Of a stretch of 64,000 nucleotides of DNA, positions 9,601 to 17,792 are shown piece after piece. The stretch is taken from contig CAJOCN010000027.1 in assembly GCA_905233255.1 (NCBI GenBank), positions 1-64,000 on the forward strand. The letters are read 5' to 3'. The number at the start of each line of letters is the position of its first letter. The first letter of the stretch is position 1. A program made the translations under genes and the position numbers. A model generated the notes under the pieces. That model was not told the origin of the DNA. It saw only the letters and a list, made by a program, of their open reading frames with translations, and ran no database searches. This DNA is from Paludibacteraceae bacterium. GTDB taxonomy: Bacteria; Bacteroidota; Bacteroidia; Bacteroidales; Paludibacteraceae.

Positions 9601-12600
9601 TCTGCCCTCCCCATGTATAAGGAGTCTCGGACGCACAGATCTGTACCGTATCGCGGTATAGATAAGACTGGTGTACGTAGAGGTTGAGCACATCGGTACT
9701 GTCGCAGCCGTGCTGGTTGGTGAAGGTATAGTCGTATTTGCCTTCGGCATAGAGTGTGTCGCTGGGGAAGATCTTACCCGTCGCATCTATGTGTTCCCAT
9801 ACATACGGCGTATCCACGCTCGATATATGATGGTTATATGTGTGCGAGTAAAGCGGATAGACATTCAATCGCAGGACGATGATACTATCGCAACCATTCG
9901 CTACGCGAGTCAACGTATCACGGTACTCACCGGTTTTAGAGACAGATCGATACGTGTTATCCTTCGTCAGACCAAACCGCATTGATTGATTGTGACAAAG
10001 ACTGGTGTCTATATAGGTGATAGCGTGAGCGTGGAAATGCACATACAGATCGTAGATACTGTCGAATAGAATACGTGTCTGGATCGTGTCGTAGTAATGG
10101 AGCGTGTCGTCATCCTGCGGAAGGGTGTACTTCTGCTGATAACCGGTGCTCCATACATGGGTATGGGTTGTGTTGGACCACTCGCATAACTCAATCGTAT
10201 CGCGGAAGACATGCGTCTGATGAACCGTGAAGTTAAGAACAATCGTGCTGTCACATCCGTATTGGCTCGGCATAGTGAACCGGTAGATACCTGTAGCTCG
10301 CAGCGTGTCCGTCGAGTCCTTGGGCAGTCCGTCTTCTTTCCACTGATGAGTCCATAAATACGGGATCTCGCGATCTGTAATCATGTGGCTGATGTAGGTC
10401 GTCGGAATACTGTCGCGGGTCTTGAGGTACAACTCGATGATACTATCGCAACCGTTGAGCGCAGGAACCGTATCCCGATAGATACCGTCTGTTGTCAGGA
10501 ACCGCTGCGTGATGGTGTTGTTGCGGTGATGGATGTCGAACCGGACAGAGTCGCCCTCGCAGATCGTATCGTAGATCTGGGTGAAATACTTCTGACGGTA
10601 ATCGATGTACATGTCATAGATACTGTCAAACCGGTAGTGTAGTGTAGGCAGTGTGTCGATCACATGGAGTGCCGTATCTTTCTTCGGCATCGTGTAAATA
10701 CGCTCGTGTCCATCGGACCAGATGTAGTGTATCTCTTTGCCCGGGAATTCGCATACCTCCATCGTATCGCGGAAATGGTAGGTGGAATCGACATACAGGT
10801 GTAACGTCATCACGTACTTACAATGTTCGCCGTACGAATTGGTGTCAACCGCTTGCGCAATAGAGTCGTAATCGCCGGCTGCGTATCTCCATTGGTTATC
10901 GAAGAAGAGTGAGTCGCCCATAGCGATGTGTGCCGTCCTCTCCTCGTGTACCGTATCCGCGTAGATAACCAACCAGTGGACGATACTGTCGCACAGGTAG
11001 TCGCGGTCGTTATGTACATATCCGTGTTTCTCGTCCATAAACGCCGAGTTGGTTTTGAGGGTGTCTTTGTACAATCCCGGCTCGCGGAACCATTTGTCAC
11101 TGTACGGCCATAATAACTGTACGGAATCACCCTTACACAGATAGAAGGTATCAACAGCCGGTTGAACCTGACGCGGACGAACAATAATATGGTGGTAATA
11201 ACTGCTGTCGCAGTTCCATACGATAGTATCGGTGGTGTACGATACACCGTGCCACTTGCCTTCCCATGTGCCGTGGAAAAGACCTCCGTTGCGGAAATCG
11301 AACCATGGCGTAATCGTATCACCTAAGATTACCGGCTTCTCCATAATCCTGTCTTCACAGACGAAGGTGGAGTCGTTTTTGGTCAATTTAGGAATAATAC
11401 GGAGTCGCAGGTTGACAATCGAGTCACAACCGCAAGCGGTAGTATCTTTGTGGTGATAAGTACCTTCCGCCCAGATGGTGTCAGGATTCTGGCGACCCAA
11501 AATGTAGGGTAGGAACTCCTCGCAGATCGTGTCCACCAGATTGATCTCATGAATGGTATCCACCTTCACGTGAATGGTGTACATCGTGTCGCAGGCGATA
11601 GTGTCGCGGTAGATTCCGCTCTCCAGATAGGTCTTGTCGTTGAATGTCACACCAGCCGGCAGACAGCCTCGGAGGTAGATGGTCGTATCCACAGGGATCT
11701 TCACCTGCAGATCCAACGAATGGAACTTGGTGATCATGCCCCCCGCATCATATGCGGTATCGGTGTAAAGACCTGTCACATAGTATTTGCCGTTGTTGTA
11801 TCTCCAGATATACGGAGTGTCCAAAGCGCATTTCGTTGCTACCTCCCGGTACTCGGCTATAACGCGCAGTTGGTTCGTGATTTTACACCCGGTTGCCTCG
11901 TCGGTACTATCTTTGGTGTACGTGTGTGTCTCGTGTTTGGTAATCGTTTCGCCCATCCAGAAGATCGTATCGCCCAGGTGCATAATCTCCGTCTTGATGC
12001 TTGTCTGTATCGGGCGAACCAGAATCTCATAGTAAACGATACTGTCACATCCTTCAGTCGGAGACGGAATAACCACCGTGTCGCGATAGATGCTATCCGC
12101 TACCATCACATTGCTGTTATAGGTTTTCCCGTTAGGCAGAGTTTCTTGATCACCGTTGCAGATATAGAGTTGTTGGATACTATAAGGTCTCTCTTTGACG
12201 GTCATCTTCAGTTGGTAGATGCTATCTGCGCCGGTAACAACACTGGTGTACGAGTACGTGATCAGTTTGGTCTCACCAGCGGCTGCACTCAATGCGTCTC
12301 CGGCATGCTCAACCGGACCTTTATCCCAATAATAAGGCATGTCGTTCTCGCATAATACTACCGAGTCTTTGTAGAAGAAAGTAGGATATACGATGAGGTG
12401 CAACTCCCATGTGTTGTTACATCCGCCGGGGATAGGTTTCGTGTACTGATAGGTACCGGCATCACTCAGGAGAATAGTAGTGTCATTGTTCGGACGCCAT
12501 TCGTACGGCAGTTTATTGTCCGCGATTTTGGCTGTATCAGTCATGAACAGCGCCGTATTGAAGTGCATGAATACTTTCTCGATACTATCGCAACCATGGA

Positions 12601-15600
12601 TGGTCGAGAAGACGGACACAACGGTTGTATCGTCGTGGTACAGGTTGCCGTTGTACTGGATAGCCGAACCGTCGTTGCAGCTGTATAAGTGGCGCACAAT
12701 CGTATCGCGGTAACTGGGCCATACGTTGAGGCTCAGGGTGAAGATGGAATCCACTTTCTCTTTGCCGGCAGTCCAGACGGTATCCACATACGTACCGCCG
12801 CGCCAGAGGTCTTTGCCGCGCCATAATACCGTGTCACCGGCGCAGATCGACAATTGCTCGGAATATTGGTTCGTCTCCGGTGTAGCCGGGATGATGGTAA
12901 CGCGCAACTCATAGATACTATCGCAACCATACTGCGTCTGGTACTCATCGCGGTACACGCCGTCGGTATAGATATCCTCGCCATGCCATTTAAACACCTT
13001 ACCTTGCGGCAGGTCCTTCGTCTCGCTAAAGAAATACGAGTTGGCTTTATTGAAGTTGATCAGGATAATACTATCGCAGCCGTTGGCACCGATCATCGTG
13101 TCGCGTACGATGGTGTTGCTCGTGTAGGTCACACCTTTGTAGGTGGTCTCACCGCAGAACGTGATCGTGCGGTAGGTGCGCTGAACCGGCTTAACGGTCA
13201 GGTAGAGGGTATAGATACTGTCTTTTCCGTTGCGGGTTTTGTATTCCGCTTTGTATTCGTGTTCCTCACCAATGTACTGGTGGCTCAGATTGCCCATTCC
13301 GTGCCAACTGAACTCGTCTCCTTCACAGATCTCAAGTCGCTCGGTGAAATGATATTCGTTCATATCCTGGCTCAGGATCAGTCTCCATATCTCGCTACAC
13401 CCTGTTTCTGCGTTCGGGAACTCGAACTCATACGTGCCCGGTTTGTCGTATGGTACGGTTGTCTGTTGACCGGCAGGACCGTATGTCCAGGTGTATTTGT
13501 CTTGCCCTAAAGCCGCGCGGGTCTCATAGATGCGTTGCGGGTGTTTGTTGATATTCACCTCTACAATGGTGTCGCAACTCAGGTAGTCAAAGAACCGGCC
13601 GCTCTCGCTGTAGGTCTTGTTATTGAAGATCACCTGCTCGTCATCGCAAATCGTGAATGTAGTGTCGATCTGCACAATCGGACGAACCGTTAGGTGCAGA
13701 CGATAGTAGTTGTAGCCGCCGTCCGCTTTTTGCTCCGTGCCGCTGTAGTCGCCTGTCTGGCTGGCGCTGATGCCATGCCATCTGATGGGCAGCTCGCGCT
13801 GGCAGGCTACGACCGTGGTATCGATCGTATCCACGTGGTTGACGGTCAACTCCAATACCGCTACGCTGTCGCAACCGAAACGGTTGGTACCATAGTAGAA
13901 ATAGGTACCGGTCTCACTATAGACCTCGTTGTTCCAGGTGAAATGGTCACCCGGATTCATGTGGTGGACGAGTTTGTTCGTGTCTGCGTGTACGACGTTC
14001 AGAGAGAGGTGAACCAGCGAGTCGCACGTACCGCTCTTGAAGGTATATTCGTACTCTCCGCTCTCCGTCAGCAGGCGGTCACCGAAGGTATAACTGCCTC
14101 CTCGGCAGATTGTTTGCGTGACGAAGGTCTCCGGTATATAGCGTACGTTGAGGTTCAGAATGTGCTCTACACTGTCGTTGCCGGCTGCATCTTTGACGGT
14201 TACGACATACCGGCCGGATTCGCTATACGTAGTGCCGTTCCAACTCCAGATATAAGTATCTCCGGTACAGATTGTTACGTTCTCTTCCGTGCGGGTTAAC
14301 TCACGTTCGGCGGTTACGATATAAATACTATCGCAACCGTTAACTGTGGTGTAACGGATGGTGTCTGTCTCACCGTGCGCAGTGAACTCATGTCCTCTGT
14401 AAGTGCCTGGGAAGGTATGGAATGTGATACGCTCGCGGATGAGATAAGTCGGATGGACTGCCAGATTCAATACATACAGCGAATCAACCTCTTTTGTATT
14501 TCCTACGAAGACGGTATCTACGTAAGTGCCGGTGTTGTAGTACCTCTTGTCACGCCACTCGAGGGTGTCACCTTCGCAGATGGATTCGTTCCAGGTACGC
14601 ATATTCATTTGCTCAGCCGCCTCTTTCATGCCCACTCCTAAGGTGTAGATGCTATCGCAGCCGGAGATAGAGGTGTATGGATCGGTGTACAGACCCGTGT
14701 TGGTAATGATCTGTCCATGCCAGTACAGCGTTTCACCCGGTACGATCGTTGCCGTGTCGTGACGAGAGAAGCTTGCCCCTTTCTCCAGAACATACTCCGT
14801 GATAGAGTAGCAACCCAAACCGGTATAAGCGGTGTCGGTTACTGTCGTTGATTCGGTGTAGAGTTTGCCGTTCAAGGTATAAGACTCGCAGAACGGAATT
14901 ACTTGTCTTGTGCGCTCAATCGGATTCACCGTGAGGAGCAACTCGTAGATACTGTCGTGTCCCGTACGGGTCTGATAATTAACGAGATAGCTGGAGGTAG
15001 TGCCGATACCTTGGTTGGTCAGATTATTCAGTCCGTGCCAGCTGAACGGCTCTCCTTCGCACTTGGTCAGAGTCTCTACGAAATGATATTCCGTTTCGTC
15101 CTTGGTTAAAATCAGTCGCCATAACTCGCTGCAACCGGTCTCGGCGTTCGTGCTCTCAAACTCATAAGTCCCCGCCTCGGTAAAGGTGCCGCTCTTCTCT
15201 GCGCCATTCTCCCAATAGGTCCAGGTATATCCATGACCTCCACCCAGACTGGCGTTCGTAACATGTACCTGTTGCGGTAACCGGTTGATTCTCACGCGGA
15301 TGATGGTGTCGCAGCTGAGATTATTGTAGAATAAGCCGCTCTGAGTATAGGTTACGCCGTTGAACTCTTTCTGCTCGTTGCCGCAAATCGTGAAGGTTGT
15401 ATCCCTGTATTGCATCTCCTTCACTGTCAGATGCAGGCGATAATAGATATAGTCGCCGGTCTGTTGGCGCTCCGTAATGGTGTAGTCATTCGTTTGCGCA
15501 GCACGGATACCATGCCAGAAGAACGGTATCTCGTTCGGGCATAGAACAACGGTTGTATCGACTGTATCTACGTGATTTACAGTCAGTTGCAGAATATTGA

Positions 15601-17716
15601 TACTGTCGCAACCGAAGCGGTTCGTGCGATAGTCGTAGTAGGTGCCTGTCTCCCGATAGGTCGTTCCGTTCCAGGTGTAACTCTGACCGTCGTCCATGTG
15701 GTGAACGTAGATATTCGTGTCAGCACTCAGTACGTTTAAGGAGAGAATCACAACAGAATCGCATCCGGAGTCCTTGAAGGTGTGTTTATATACACCTGTC
15801 TCCGTCAGTACCTTGTTGCCGAACGTATAGCTGCCGCCTCGGCAAATCGTTTTCGTGATACGTGTCTCCGGTATATTCAGGACATTCAGATTCAGGATAT
15901 ATTGCACGCTGTCGTTGCCGTTCCTGTCTTTCTCCGTCTCCACATAACGGTACGACTCGTTGAACTCATGATTACGCCATCTGTAGGGCAGCTCGCTCGG
16001 ACAAACCGTTACGGTTTCTTCGTTGCGGATTACCTCTAGATCGGCATACACCGTAATCACACTGTCGCATCCCGTTGAACTCAGATAGTGGAACTCATGA
16101 TACGAACCGGGAGCGGTGAACTCAAACTCGCGATAGGTAGCCGGGAATGACGTGAAGGCAATGCGCTCAGTAGCCGAATAAATAGGATTGACGGTCAACT
16201 TAAGGATGTACAGAGAGTCTAATCCTTGTGCTCGATCGCCGTTTACGAAGACCGAATCTACGTAAATATTGCTGTTGAAGTATTTGTGCCCGCGCCATTC
16301 GTAATAGTTCCCCTCGCAGATACTTGCTACATCGGTTTTCGTGTTTGTCGCCTGCGCCGCTTCACGGAGCCCCACGCCCAACGAATAGATACTGTCGCAT
16401 CCCAGTGCTGTCAGGTGACGCTCCTCGTATTGACCGTCCGCCGTAATCGTTTGCCCGCGCCATACGATTGTCTCACCGGGGGTGATCGTCGTTGTATCAT
16501 GGTGGTGGAAACTGATACCTTTTTGTAAGATAGTCTTCACGATGGAGTCGCAGCTGTACTGAATCGAAGTGAGTGTATCGAACATAATAGCCGATTCCGA
16601 ATACCTCATGCCCTTCCATTCAATGCTTCCGCAGAAAGGAATAGTGCGGCTGGACCGCAATACCGGTTTCACCGTCAAGATTAGTTCATAGATACTATCC
16701 TGACCTGTTTTTGTACGGTAGTTGTCAAAATAATGTATGGTCTGACCTACTCCAAGACGGTTTAGTCCCTCGCGACCACGCCAACTGAAGGGTTCGTTCT
16801 CGCAGATTGTCTCCTCTTCGATAAAATGATATTTCGTCTCGTCTTTGCTCAGTACGAGTCGCCAGGTGTCGTTACATCCGGTCGTTTCATTTCTTGTCAA
16901 GTGCTCGTATGTACCCGGGGTGTCCAGCGTATCTACGATTACCTCGCCGTTAGCGGTGTATCGCCAGTAGTACGGGTGCGTCCCGTCCAATAAACCGTTC
17001 TGCAGATGGAGCGTGGAGGGATTCTTGACGATAGTAATCCTGTATGTCGTATCGCACGTATAGGGGTGGTAGAACTCACCGGCCTTGCTATACGAAGTGC
17101 CATTGAACACCACCTGCTCGCCTTCACATACCCGGAACAGAGTATCGATATAGGCCATCGTCTTAACCCTCAGATCCAGACGGTAGTACACTCTGTCGCC
17201 GTTCTCGCGGATGCCCGAGAACGCATACTTGCCCGTTTGACCATACGTCATGCCATGCCATGTGAGCGTCTGTGACGGACACAGGGTAGCTGCCGTGTCA
17301 ATGGTATCAACATGATACGTGGTTACGAGCAGACGGTAGATACTGTCGCAACCGCTTGTCAGGGCCTTGTAGGTCTTGTCGTACGTACCTGCCTGGTTAA
17401 TCGTCATGTTATTCCACTCGAACGAGTCACCTTCGGCCAGCCTGCGTTCCTGAATATCCAGAAACGACGGATAGACATTGACTACATACACGTAGATACT
17501 GTCCGCAGTAGGATCAGCCACTTGCAGCGTATCATAAATAGTGGTGTCACGTGTTACTTGTACTGTCCGCTTGTTCAGGCTCAGCTCCAGCTGATCCTCC
17601 GGACAGATTTTGTAATTCTTGACCTCAATAATGCCATTGGCGCTATAGCCGTTCACAGCGGTAGCCAAAAGCACCGCGCAGCTCAACGCTCTAAATATAT
17701 ATTTTTTCATATTCAT
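3623..17716 (-). CDS. Giant exported Cys-patterned repeat protein with T9SS-like C-terminal domain
   Basis: A single uninterrupted frame of 4,697 residues. It starts with a signal peptide (MKKYIFRALSCAVLLATAV; ATG 17716 or the in-frame ATG 17710). Most of the length is built from modules of roughly 55-95 residues. A typical module opens with a cysteine in a context like ICEG, continues with a W-x-G or F-x-G strand and an A/SG-x-Y turn, and closes with GCDSI or GCDST followed by a strand ending in LTV. I count about 34 exact GCDS signatures plus variants. Two cysteines per module suggest disulfides. Higher-order repeats are present: a 580-residue superunit near the N-terminus and four 157-158-residue units around residues 2,900-3,600. 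The last 75 or so residues (GTYEIYSSTG to SHKVLIY) resemble a T9SS type A sorting domain, so export to the cell surface is inferred. Adhesion is the likely role but is not shown by sequence. It lies 76 bp behind a beta-barrel gene, probably in the same transcript. Confidence 0.85.
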   Translation of the reverse strand: MNMKKYIFRALSCAVLLATAVNGYSANGIIEVKNYKICPEDQLELSLNKRTVQVTRDTTIYDTLQVADPTADSIYVYVVNVYPSFLDIQERRLAEGDSFEWNNMTINQAGTYDKTYKALTSGCDSIYRLLVTTYHVDTIDTAATLCPSQTLTWHGMTYGQTGKYAFSGIRENGDRVYYRLDLRVKTMAYIDTLFRVCEGEQVVFNGTSYSKAGEFYHPYTCDTTYRITIVKNPSTLHLQNGLLDGTHPYYWRYTANGEVIVDTLDTPGTYEHLTRNETTGCNDTWRLVLSKDETKYHFIEEETICENEPFSWRGREGLNRLGVGQTIHYFDNYRTKTGQDSIYELILTVKPVLRSSRTIPFCGSIEWKGMRYSESAIMFDTLTSIQYSCDSIVKTILQKGISFHHHDTTTITPGETIVWRGQTITADGQYEERHLTALGCDSIYSLGVGLREAAQATNTKTDVASICEGNYYEWRGHKYFNSNIYVDSVFVNGDRAQGLDSLYILKLTVNPIYSATERIAFTSFPATYREFEFTAPGSYHEFHYLSSTGCDSVITVYADLEVIRNEETVTVCPSELPYRWRNHEFNESYRYVETEKDRNGNDSVQYILNLNVLNIPETRITKTICRGGSYTFGNKVLTETGVYKHTFKDSGCDSVVILSLNVLSADTNIYVHHMDDGQSYTWNGTTYRETGTYYDYRTNRFGCDSINILQLTVNHVDTVDTTVVLCPNEIPFFWHGIRAAQTNDYTITERQQTGDYIYYRLHLTVKEMQYRDTTFTICGNEQKEFNGVTYTQSGLFYNNLSCDTIIRVRINRLPQQVHVTNASLGGGHGYTWTYWENGAEKSGTFTEAGTYEFESTNAETGCSELWRLILTKDETEYHFVETLTKCEGEPFSWHGLNNLTNQGIGTTSSYLVNYQTRTGHDSIYELLLTVNPIERTRQVIPFCESYTLNGKLYTESTTVTDTAYTGLGCYSITEYVLEKGASFSRHDTATIVPGETLYWHGQIITNTGLYTDPYTSISGCDSIYTLGVGMKEAAEQMNMRTWNESICEGDTLEWRDKRYYNTGTYVDTVFVGNTKEVDSLYVLNLAVHPTYLIRERITFHTFPGTYRGHEFTAHGETDTIRYTTVNGCDSIYIVTAERELTRTEENVTICTGDTYIWSWNGTTYSESGRYVVTVKDAAGNDSVEHILNLNVRYIPETFVTQTICRGGSYTFGDRLLTESGEYEYTFKSGTCDSLVHLSLNVVHADTNKLVHHMNPGDHFTWNNEVYSETGTYFYYGTNRFGCDSVAVLELTVNHVDTIDTTVVACQRELPIRWHGISASQTGDYSGTEQKADGGYNYYRLHLTVRPIVQIDTTFTICDDEQVIFNNKTYSESGRFFDYLSCDTIVEVNINKHPQRIYETRAALGQDKYTWTYGPAGQQTTVPYDKPGTYEFEFPNAETGCSEIWRLILSQDMNEYHFTERLEICEGDEFSWHGMGNLSHQYIGEEHEYKAEYKTRNGKDSIYTLYLTVKPVQRTYRTITFCGETTYKGVTYTSNTIVRDTMIGANGCDSIILINFNKANSYFFSETKDLPQGKVFKWHGEDIYTDGVYRDEYQTQYGCDSIYELRVTIIPATPETNQYSEQLSICAGDTVLWRGKDLWRGGTYVDTVWTAGKEKVDSIFTLSLNVWPSYRDTIVRHLYSCNDGSAIQYNGNLYHDDTTVVSVFSTIHGCDSIEKVFMHFNTALFMTDTAKIADNKLPYEWRPNNDTTILLSDAGTYQYTKPIPGGCNNTWELHLIVYPTFFYKDSVVLCENDMPYYWDKGPVEHAGDALSAAAGETKLITYSYTSVVTGADSIYQLKMTVKERPYSIQQLYICNGDQETLPNGKTYNSNVMVADSIYRDTVVIPSPTEGCDSIVYYEILVRPIQTSIKTEIMHLGDTIFWMGETITKHETHTYTKDSTDEATGCKITNQLRVIAEYREVATKCALDTPYIWRYNNGKYYVTGLYTDTAYDAGGMITKFHSLDLQVKIPVDTTIYLRGCLPAGVTFNDKTYLESGIYRDTIACDTMYTIHVKVDTIHEINLVDTICEEFLPYILGRQNPDTIWAEGTYHHKDTTACGCDSIVNLRLRIIPKLTKNDSTFVCEDRIMEKPVILGDTITPWFDFRNGGLFHGTWEGKWHGVSYTTDTIVWNCDSSYYHHIIVRPRQVQPAVDTFYLCKGDSVQLLWPYSDKWFREPGLYKDTLKTNSAFMDEKHGYVHNDRDYLCDSIVHWLVIYADTVHEERTAHIAMGDSLFFDNQWRYAAGDYDSIAQAVDTNSYGEHCKYVMTLHLYVDSTYHFRDTMEVCEFPGKEIHYIWSDGHERIYTMPKKDTALHVIDTLPTLHYRFDSIYDMYIDYRQKYFTQIYDTICEGDSVRFDIHHRNNTITQRFLTTDGIYRDTVPALNGCDSIIELYLKTRDSIPTTYISHMITDREIPYLWTHQWKEDGLPKDSTDTLRATGIYRFTMPSQYGCDSTIVLNFTVHQTHVFRDTIELCEWSNTTHTHVWSTGYQQKYTLPQDDDTLHYYDTIQTRILFDSIYDLYVHFHAHAITYIDTSLCHNQSMRFGLTKDNTYRSVSKTGEYRDTLTRVANGCDSIIVLRLNVYPLYSHTYNHHISSVDTPYVWEHIDATGKIFPSDTLYAEGKYDYTFTNQHGCDSTDVLNLYVHQSYLYRDTVQICASETPYTWGGQKDIYTTGEYIQYFRTHDNMADSTHVRFVRVMPVQHDTIQAMICEGDSMRFGLTKSNLPRFIHMPGLYNDTLTTVHGCDSIITLTLNVFPRHYSDTTVHIADVDTPYVWKHVDAAGHIYNSDKLYAAGRYGFRFPSQYGCDSIDSLTLVVHPTYLFKDTISICSSETPYNWYNVDANGDSTLFQKAIYETGQYIKHLQTHDGYDSTYMRYIYVLPVKRTEIHDSICAGENNFYVFNGRKLTESGVFTDTLTAANGCDSIVKLNLTVNKPYYSFREEHIVEGQSVTAYGKTFTTDTVYTIKGLTPHGCDSTTVLKVVVHPMVDTIVTVCKSELPYIWINKWNGQVTPLYTAGLYRNDTTFINGERMYYGLKLIVNNQVFDTIRHTMCEGSSYEFKGNTITKQGVYRDTLSAANGCDSIVTLILTVNKPFYNVIRETILEGHSYEFYGDTYTTSGNYTHYSRTPEGCDSTTVLQLTVHPIVDTIITVCNVDLPVVWYNRWNGNEEKFFSNGLYRNDTTINGEKRFYGIQVNVNNQVFDTTRVAICEGSSYLFNGEHLMTAGIYRDTLEAANGCDSIQTLVLTVNKPYYNYRVEHILEGQQVPFFDTICTTTGTYTHYGRTPEGCDSTSILQLVVHPMVDTIVTVCKTDLPYQWVNKWNGQTTPLYEAGIYRNDTTYINGERMFYGLQLVINEPVFDTIRVAICEGSSYQFAGDAKTTAGIYRDTLRAANGCDSIETLILTVNKPYYHYYVEHILEGQQVPFFDTICTTTGTYTHYGRTPKGCDSTTVLQLVVHPMVDTVVTVCKTDLPYLWVNKWNGQTTPLYTAGTYRNDTTYVNGERMFYGLQLVVTEPSDTTIYREICEGDLYNFNNRFLGTAGEYRDTIKNHNGCDSIVILHLNVLKKYYNSIDRSIYEGDTVMFQGIPYSTAGIYPVRLSSSYGCDSIIELRLTVIRLFDDSVTVCANELPYRWTMPSDSTKQKTIYESGIYRDTVVNSEGVQSVIGLKVKVLPIAHAPQPIVATICEGDFYKFGDSILTVQGTYYDTLTAANGCDSVVMLSLQVQPLVHQVDNRTIFEGDTVMFYGDTCTTSGIYTHNVPNGKCTDTYQLILRVLKEFHVDTTAYVCKNELPFTWHGYKYNASGDYSLPTAWTDSSRVVTTLHLFVRDAFYGEKNISLCEGNMFIFRRDTFRTSTIFYDTIPSQHGCDSIIKYTLQVHPKYERWDTVHISDKDFYVFNGRQLTIPGDYEYTGKTTNDCDSSIFLHLEVHPSYLYTEFRDVCAPDTLHWHGQIIHMDTAYQVSNTTTRYGKDTTYTYRDPYLTRYGFDSIYELKLIVHPSYYIYEQHLIKEGETTIIHGINITETNKIYTDNLKTIYGCDSIYQIAVNTKRMMEIKRDVAICNGEYYDLYGLKLTKAGKYTKMSPDGDTIMHIDLTVHPTSVAQKRIVITDEEVPYSYGGRLYYPEVPEWNSATQTWDKDVKTTQFTNEYLNQYGCDSTLYLDFVVTTHYSDWNQIPLCSNETLIIDNDTITHAGYYTFVRRSTVTKRMDSLYRVEIYDAPKYEMPPIKRTICEGDTVMFYDRVLKVAGDYQYKFKSVDGCDSIITMRLTVTPTIHKETSVRVYEKYLPYIWEEVVGGKATERECYLTGDYVKSWQTGECINTSTLHLTVVQPVTEERIVCGDDSIKWRNDKWYSVEGYYYDTVFKPRTDTITDVYVLHLIKGQPININTIRVAEVEEDANMLDIYFSTNNGLYYSTKVNVLFKNGPSSAFSNLYNATTLKQGDEYMVSVPIPQYTDTCYEGHHRYVKPGDYSVQIQLDNGACGRSESQTEIFRIKYPSWIIQQNWADIVAPLNANCNCGYEFSKVTWTDEQNYPYVSQATTYLHNTNLKPGDKVVMWATRKGETAEYPTYPLTIVPYDWQKNDNPIIVYPTQAPRHAPMVTIEAPQEGTYEIYSSTGMLIGSGIMSEGQTTITLPATSGVYFIRTIRSDKAESHKVLIY
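7060..8960. repeat. Four near-identical 471-474-bp units inside the giant gene
   Basis: The recurring NKWNGQ-encoding segment occurs at about 7159, 7635, 8106 and 8580, spaced 474, 471 and 474 bp. Each unit encodes three modules (an ICEGSSY module, a HILEGQ module and a CKTDLPY module). DNA identity between neighbours is visibly high, which suggests recent unequal exchange. Confidence 0.85.
12050..17330. repeat. 580-residue super-repeat (about 1,740 bp, three copies) in the giant gene
   Basis: The segment encoding HVDTIDT/HVDTVDT is found with its Asp codon at 17297, 15557 and 13820, giving periods of 1,740 and 1,737 bp (580 and 579 codons). Each period carries the same ordered set of modules (CPxxxxxWHG, CEGEQ/CGNEQ/CDDEQ, a GC-x-x-x-WRL module, EEETICENE-like, GKDSIYEL-like and so on). 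The third copy decays toward about 12,050, so that boundary is approximate. Confidence 0.8.
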
Positions 17717-17744
17717 AAACTTTCCAGAATGTGTCGGTATAAAA

Positions 17745-17777
17745 TCGGACTAAAGTCGGATTAAAGTCGGACTAAAG
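17745..17777. repeat. 11-bp tandem repeat between barrel and giant genes
   Basis: Three units of TCGGACTAAAG (the middle one TCGGATTAAAG). It lies in the 76-bp gap, 28 bp upstream of the giant gene's start codon. Confidence 0.85.
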
Positions 17778-17792
17778 TGCTGTACACTATTT

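Noticed and set aside
4778..12355. Several plus-strand frames of 130-342 codons opposite the giant adhesin gene
   Set aside because: They recur with the repeat period of the giant gene and so are its antisense shadows.
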